From assembly GCA_021845665.1 (NCBI GenBank), contig JAJZVO010000024.1, forward strand, positions 1 to 56,850: a DNA stretch of 56,850 nt, written 5' to 3'. This stretch comes from Bacteroidota bacterium. Its GTDB lineage: Bacteria > Bacteroidota > Ignavibacteria > Kryptoniales > JAKASW01. The position numbers and the translations under genes are program-made. Every line of letters starts with the position of its first letter. Within the stretch, counting starts at the first letter, position 1. Shown one piece after another: positions 52,895-56,850 of this stretch. The notes below the pieces were generated by a model that saw only the letters and a program-made list of their open reading frames with translations, searched no databases and was not told the DNA's origin.

Positions 52895-55549
52895 ATGAAA
52901 CGAATATTGATTTTATTTCTTTCCTTGACTTCGCTGTGCACAGCTCAACTCCTTCATATTAAAACAGGTAGTGGACCGAGCCGAGTTCCCGTCATGTCCG
53001 ATACGGCCCAGATCAAATCTGTAATTTCGCAAGTTGTGTTCCTTGCTCGCATGAGGGACAGCGAGAGAATCTCACGGTATTTGTCTTTAGGATATACTAA
53101 TGGGAACATGCCATCAGGAGCGCAAGTTACTCTTTCACCAAGAAGTCTACATACCGATAGCATCAATATATCGATCAAAGGAGATAGCGCGGCTGCTGAA
53201 TTCTTGGTTTCGGACTATCAAAAGGGGCACAGTAAGAAGGAAGTGATGTCGTTTTACAAATCGAAAGGTAGATGGATGATCAACGGATCGACTTTCTTCA
53301 TACAATACGTGAGATACGAATCAAAGAATTCTTCGTACAATGCCCCTAACATTGGCTCGACCAGTAACGTTGAAAGAGGGTCAAGCAAATTAAATACAAT
53401 TGCCTCTTTTTCTGGATTTGGTAATCATAAGGTCATTTCAACTACCTCCGTAATTCCATCGTTCAACATTTCAAGTTCTGCCTTGATACAACGCACTGCT
53501 CCATGGACAAGTGTGAATACAATAGACAGATCAGTAACGCAACAGTACCTTAGCAGAATCCTTTTCGATCAACCGTATGATGGTAAGTTTGTGATTTTGA
53601 ATAATTCCGATGTTTTTTCAATCATGTCAGATCATCTTTGGGGACGTATTCTGTATGCAAGCCATAATGGTAATTGGATCAAATCCTACGGGGACAATAA
53701 AGGGGATCAGCCTATACCATTGGCCTCGTCTGTAGCATTGGATCAATCTGGAAACATTTTCGTGATTGCCAATTATCCTCCTACCGTTTACTGGCTTGAA
53801 TATAACGAATCCTCTCAAACCGTTTCTCTAAATAAGACCTTCTCTTTACCAGATGTATCGGATGCTAGCGATATCGATCTCGCTACAGACAGTCAAGGTA
53901 ATGAAACATTTTGGTTGACTGATAATGAGGGAAATGCTGTATTCCACTATGATTTGAGCGGGACAGCGTTAGGCAAATACACAAGTGTTGTTGATCCAAA
54001 CACAAATGAACAGGTAACTTTTGTTCATCCGACGAGCCTGTTGGTAAACTTTAATGGATATCAAAGTCTTGCGTTAATCGACGATGACAGTACACGGGTA
54101 ACGATCATTGATGACATAAGCGGCTTTAATGGAAATGTAATCGATGGCACTTTTACTTCGTTCCAATTTACGGACAAAGTCGCATTGAGTTCTTTGGGTG
54201 TGTTCGGTGGTCTACCCGGACTTAACGGACTTTGGGTGGGGGACGCTTATAACCACATGTTTCATGTTTTCGACGCGCTCTTCGGAACAGGTTATCTCTG
54301 CTCTGTTAGCGAAGCCACCAACGGACAGGTGCAATGGGCAGCTCCGAGAGCCATAATTTCGACTGATATGTCGAACAGCGATGGCGGTTATTTGGAAGGT
54401 CAAACACTAGACAATTGGGACGATTCGCATGGAATAAATACCTACGACAGTGGAACTGATCTCCTGAACGTTGTGGCATCATACGCGTCTGGACCAAATG
54501 TTTTCATTTCGGGGACCACGCCGACGGCTACATTAAGCAGCGCAACGATATACCGACCTGATGGCTCTAGCTACACTTATCCAACTAATACCATATGGGC
54601 GTCCACAGGAGACGTTCTGAACATCCCGTCCTATGATTTGACTCCAACCATCGGTGTATATCATGTAAGTTTCCAACTGACTCCATATTACGGCCAGAAT
54701 TACGTAACAGGACCACCGAGTCCGGTGTCAAGAGACTTTTATTTCGCCCTTCTGCCGGATGGCAACATCGCGGGCCCGTCATGCGGACCTGTCGGAAGCA
54801 TGCTGACGTTCAATGTGAATCCGACCAGTGGTTCAGGCAACTTCTCATATGCATGGTACCGTCAGGATTTGGGAAGCAGTTCTTGGACTTCCGTTGAGGC
54901 ATCAACTCCTTCTCGAGTTAACGTCCTAATGGGATCAGTCGGGTTCACACTGAGGTGCGATATAACAGACAACTACAATGGGAATACCGTTTCGATCTAT
55001 TCCTCTTTCATAAGCTCGGTGACGACTTCAGGAGTCTTAAGTGGAAACGAAATATGGTCCGGCAACGTCACAATAACGGGATCAGTGTCTATCCCATCCG
55101 GTGTGACGTTAATGATACAGCCTGGAACTACCGTCTCGTTTCCCAGTGGTGCCTCACTGACGGCCAATGGGTTGCTGACGGTTAATGGCAACTCATCGTC
55201 AGAAGTTACGTTTACCGCAGCAAGTGGAAACTCTGCTGGTGCCTGGGGCTCTTTAGTACTATCCGGTTCTGGAGCAGACGAATCCGCAATTTTCTATGCT
55301 CATATCGACTATGGCAACGAGGTGGACGTAGAGAGCGCCAACAATGTAACTATAGAGAACTGCAGGATAGACGCCAACGCCGGCGCCGGCATCTACTTGT
55401 ATTCCTCTTCCAACTGCCTCATGCAATCGGATACGATCGCCAATACCAACATCCATCACGGCATTCTGTTGAATGCCAGCACCAGCGACAACTGTTACCA
55501 GAATGTCGTCTACAAGACGAACGAGAACCAGCAGGGTGCCGGGATATAA
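52895..55549 (+). CDS. Large multidomain type IX substrate, 5' part up to an in-frame TAA
   Basis: 884 residues from ATG 52895 (GGGCGGG upstream; earlier starts lack a site). A signal peptide (about 1-18) is followed by an NTF2-like region (about 40-150), a beta-propeller region (about 240-480), an Ig-like domain (about 600-720) and a beta-helix (about 730 on) with GNEIWSGNVTITGSVSIPSGVTLMIQPGTTVSF and repeated NxxI turns. TAA at 55547-55549 ends it in the middle of the beta-helix, but the same frame continues open (next feature). Composition is AT-richer up to about 55300 and GC-richer after, so the gene looks mosaic. Alone this product would lack the sorting domain. Confidence 0.75.
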   Translation: MKRILILFLSLTSLCTAQLLHIKTGSGPSRVPVMSDTAQIKSVISQVVFLARMRDSERISRYLSLGYTNGNMPSGAQVTLSPRSLHTDSINISIKGDSAAAEFLVSDYQKGHSKKEVMSFYKSKGRWMINGSTFFIQYVRYESKNSSYNAPNIGSTSNVERGSSKLNTIASFSGFGNHKVISTTSVIPSFNISSSALIQRTAPWTSVNTIDRSVTQQYLSRILFDQPYDGKFVILNNSDVFSIMSDHLWGRILYASHNGNWIKSYGDNKGDQPIPLASSVALDQSGNIFVIANYPPTVYWLEYNESSQTVSLNKTFSLPDVSDASDIDLATDSQGNETFWLTDNEGNAVFHYDLSGTALGKYTSVVDPNTNEQVTFVHPTSLLVNFNGYQSLALIDDDSTRVTIIDDISGFNGNVIDGTFTSFQFTDKVALSSLGVFGGLPGLNGLWVGDAYNHMFHVFDALFGTGYLCSVSEATNGQVQWAAPRAIISTDMSNSDGGYLEGQTLDNWDDSHGINTYDSGTDLLNVVASYASGPNVFISGTTPTATLSSATIYRPDGSSYTYPTNTIWASTGDVLNIPSYDLTPTIGVYHVSFQLTPYYGQNYVTGPPSPVSRDFYFALLPDGNIAGPSCGPVGSMLTFNVNPTSGSGNFSYAWYRQDLGSSSWTSVEASTPSRVNVLMGSVGFTLRCDITDNYNGNTVSIYSSFISSVTTSGVLSGNEIWSGNVTITGSVSIPSGVTLMIQPGTTVSFPSGASLTANGLLTVNGNSSSEVTFTAASGNSAGAWGSLVLSGSGADESAIFYAHIDYGNEVDVESANNVTIENCRIDANAGAGIYLYSSSNCLMQSDTIANTNIHHGILLNASTSDNCYQNVVYKTNENQQGAGI

Positions 55550-56850
55550 TACGGCGGCGGCTCGAACGGGAATGTGTGGCAAAACGACGTCGACTACTAC
55601 AATTGGGGATTCGCTGCGGCTTACAGCTCTTCCCCATATTGGGAGAATCCCAACTCTCCGGGTGGAAAGAACAATCGCATCACCCATTGCCTCTACGGCG
55701 TCATGGTCTACAACAACAGTTATCCCGACTTAGGAGAACTCTATCCTCCTTTCGAGGTAAGCAGCATCTATGGCAATAGCGTCGACGTCTATTTCAGTAC
55801 GGCCAACGCCGGCATGGATGCAGTTGAAATATACTGGAACAACGGCACAGCAAGTGATGCGATAATACAGACGAGCAACGGTGCAACCGTATACACAAGT
55901 CCTTCGTATCCCTACGACCTCTGGGCAGGGACACCGATACCTTCGAAGCAGTCGCCCGTTGGCGGAGGAGTAAGAGGTTCCGAAGTTGTGGCGAGCACTT
56001 CTGAGGCCGGGAACCCTGAAAGGAGTGGACGTTCACTAATGAGCGGGCAGGGGTCAACAGATTCTCTGTCGATCGGTATCGGCATGATCGAGCAGCACAA
56101 ACGGAAAGACGCCGAGCATTTCTTCGAATCCTATCTCGGCAGACACCCGGACAATCAAGAGGGATACGTTGATCTCTATAATTGCGCCGACAGTGAAACG
56201 GTTCCTGATATTATCAGCTACTTCAAGTCGCTTCCTGCGCAGGCATCGGCAGACCAGAAACTCCTTTTGGCCGATCTGTATCTTGAGCAAGGAGATATCT
56301 CAGATGCTGAACAGGTGGACAACAGCCTCGTGAATGCGAATCCCAACACCTCCCTGGCAGAACAGGCCGAGCTGAATGATTTCTATATCACTCTCTTTAA
56401 GAAACACGATCCCACAGGCGCATCGGCAGTCCTGAAGAGTGTGGAAGGGAACGAAACTCTCCTTGCGCGGCTTCCGGGTGAAGCCCAAACCGGAACACCG
56501 ATGGAGATATCCGACGCGGAATACGCCCTGAAGACGTATGTAGATCCGGCAACCGGGAAGATGCCTGACATGAACGAACAACAGTCCTCGCTCACGTCTG
56601 CGCAATCTGTAAACGGACTGGTGCAGAACTATCCCAATCCGTTTAACCCGACGACGATGATAAGCTACAATCTGAAGACTGCGGGCTACGTGACACTTAC
56701 TGTGTACAATGTGCTTGGACAAAAGGTGGAGACACTGGTAGACGGGTACCAGAACGCGGGTGTCCATAGCGCGGAGTTCAATGGAACGGCTCTGGCAAGC
56801 GGAGTGTACTTCTACCGTCTGACAGGTCCCGGCATAGACCAGGTAAATAA
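55550..56850 (+). pseudogene. Continuation of the type IX substrate after the TAA, to window end
   Basis: The frame of the upstream gene continues without a stop for 433 codons to the right edge, reading [20 protein letters not shown] directly after the TAA. It contains the rest of the beta-helix, an acidic helical TPR-like part ([36 protein letters not shown]) and a type IX sorting domain ([33 protein letters not shown]), which the edge cuts off before its final residues. One base change (CAA to TAA) would restore the whole gene, so this is a nonsense-interrupted gene, a sequencing error or a read-through case. Confidence 0.7.

Overview
The window (about 50% GC by eye) looks like the chromosome of a bacterium from the Fibrobacteres-Chlorobi-Bacteroidetes superphylum, most likely an Ignavibacteria-like lineage and not a classical Bacteroides. 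The evidence is TonB-dependent receptors with an N-terminal carboxypeptidase-like domain, secreted proteins ending in a YPNPFNP-type C-terminal sorting domain (type IX secretion), a fused transaldolase/glucose-6-phosphate isomerase, and sigma70-like promoters (TTGACA/TTGAAA, 17-bp spacer, TATAAT/TATATT) in place of the TAnnTTTG type of Bacteroides. No rRNA, tRNA, CRISPR array or complete insertion sequence was seen.

Layout. 0.7-11.7 kb: a tandem duplication of a receptor gene plus a secreted beta-helix gene, each with its own promoter and/or terminators; SusD is absent. 12-17.5 kb: sugar genes (MFS permease, GH94 disaccharide phosphorylase, Tat-exported GH125 exo-alpha-mannosidase). 17.6-20.9 kb: a large secreted Asp-box (BNR/sortilin-like) propeller on the minus strand; a paralogue lies at 44.6 kb. 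21-26.6 kb: a zinc-ribbon miniprotein and a five-gene envelope lipoprotein cluster (three LPP20-like, one LpoB-like, one COG3014-like). 26.8-31.7 kb: a secreted DUF4402-like protein, then rpiB, the Tal-Pgi fusion and a HAD hydrolase. 31.8-32.7 kb: DUF2249 and hemerythrin-like genes beside what reads like the broken 3' end of a nitric-oxide reductase gene. 32.8-42.2 kb: a methyltransferase, a tyrosine phenol-lyase-type enzyme followed by tandem MFS paralogues, a bacilliredoxin, a phosphohexomutase and an OPT-family transporter.

Accessory part. 42.2-44.4 kb is a small mobile/defence patch: a 143-bp non-autonomous element with IS66-style ends (GTAA...TTAC) and an exact 8-bp target duplication, a BrnT/BrnA toxin-antitoxin pair, and a DNA methyltransferase convergent with, and overlapping, a PD-(D/E)XK nuclease-like gene. 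44.6-50.1 kb holds the second BNR protein and a 7TM-PAS-histidine kinase. From 50.2 kb come an AraC-regulator remnant and an operon of three exported proteins; the last, a large type IX substrate, is cut by an in-frame TAA at 55547, yet the same frame stays open to the sorting domain at the window end.

Main leads: the IS66-type MITE beside the toxin-antitoxin/restriction patch, the interrupted and compositionally mosaic T9SS gene, the duplicated receptor/beta-helix unit with long structured leaders, and the lipoprotein cluster. Protein names rest on recognising motifs by eye; no database search was run.
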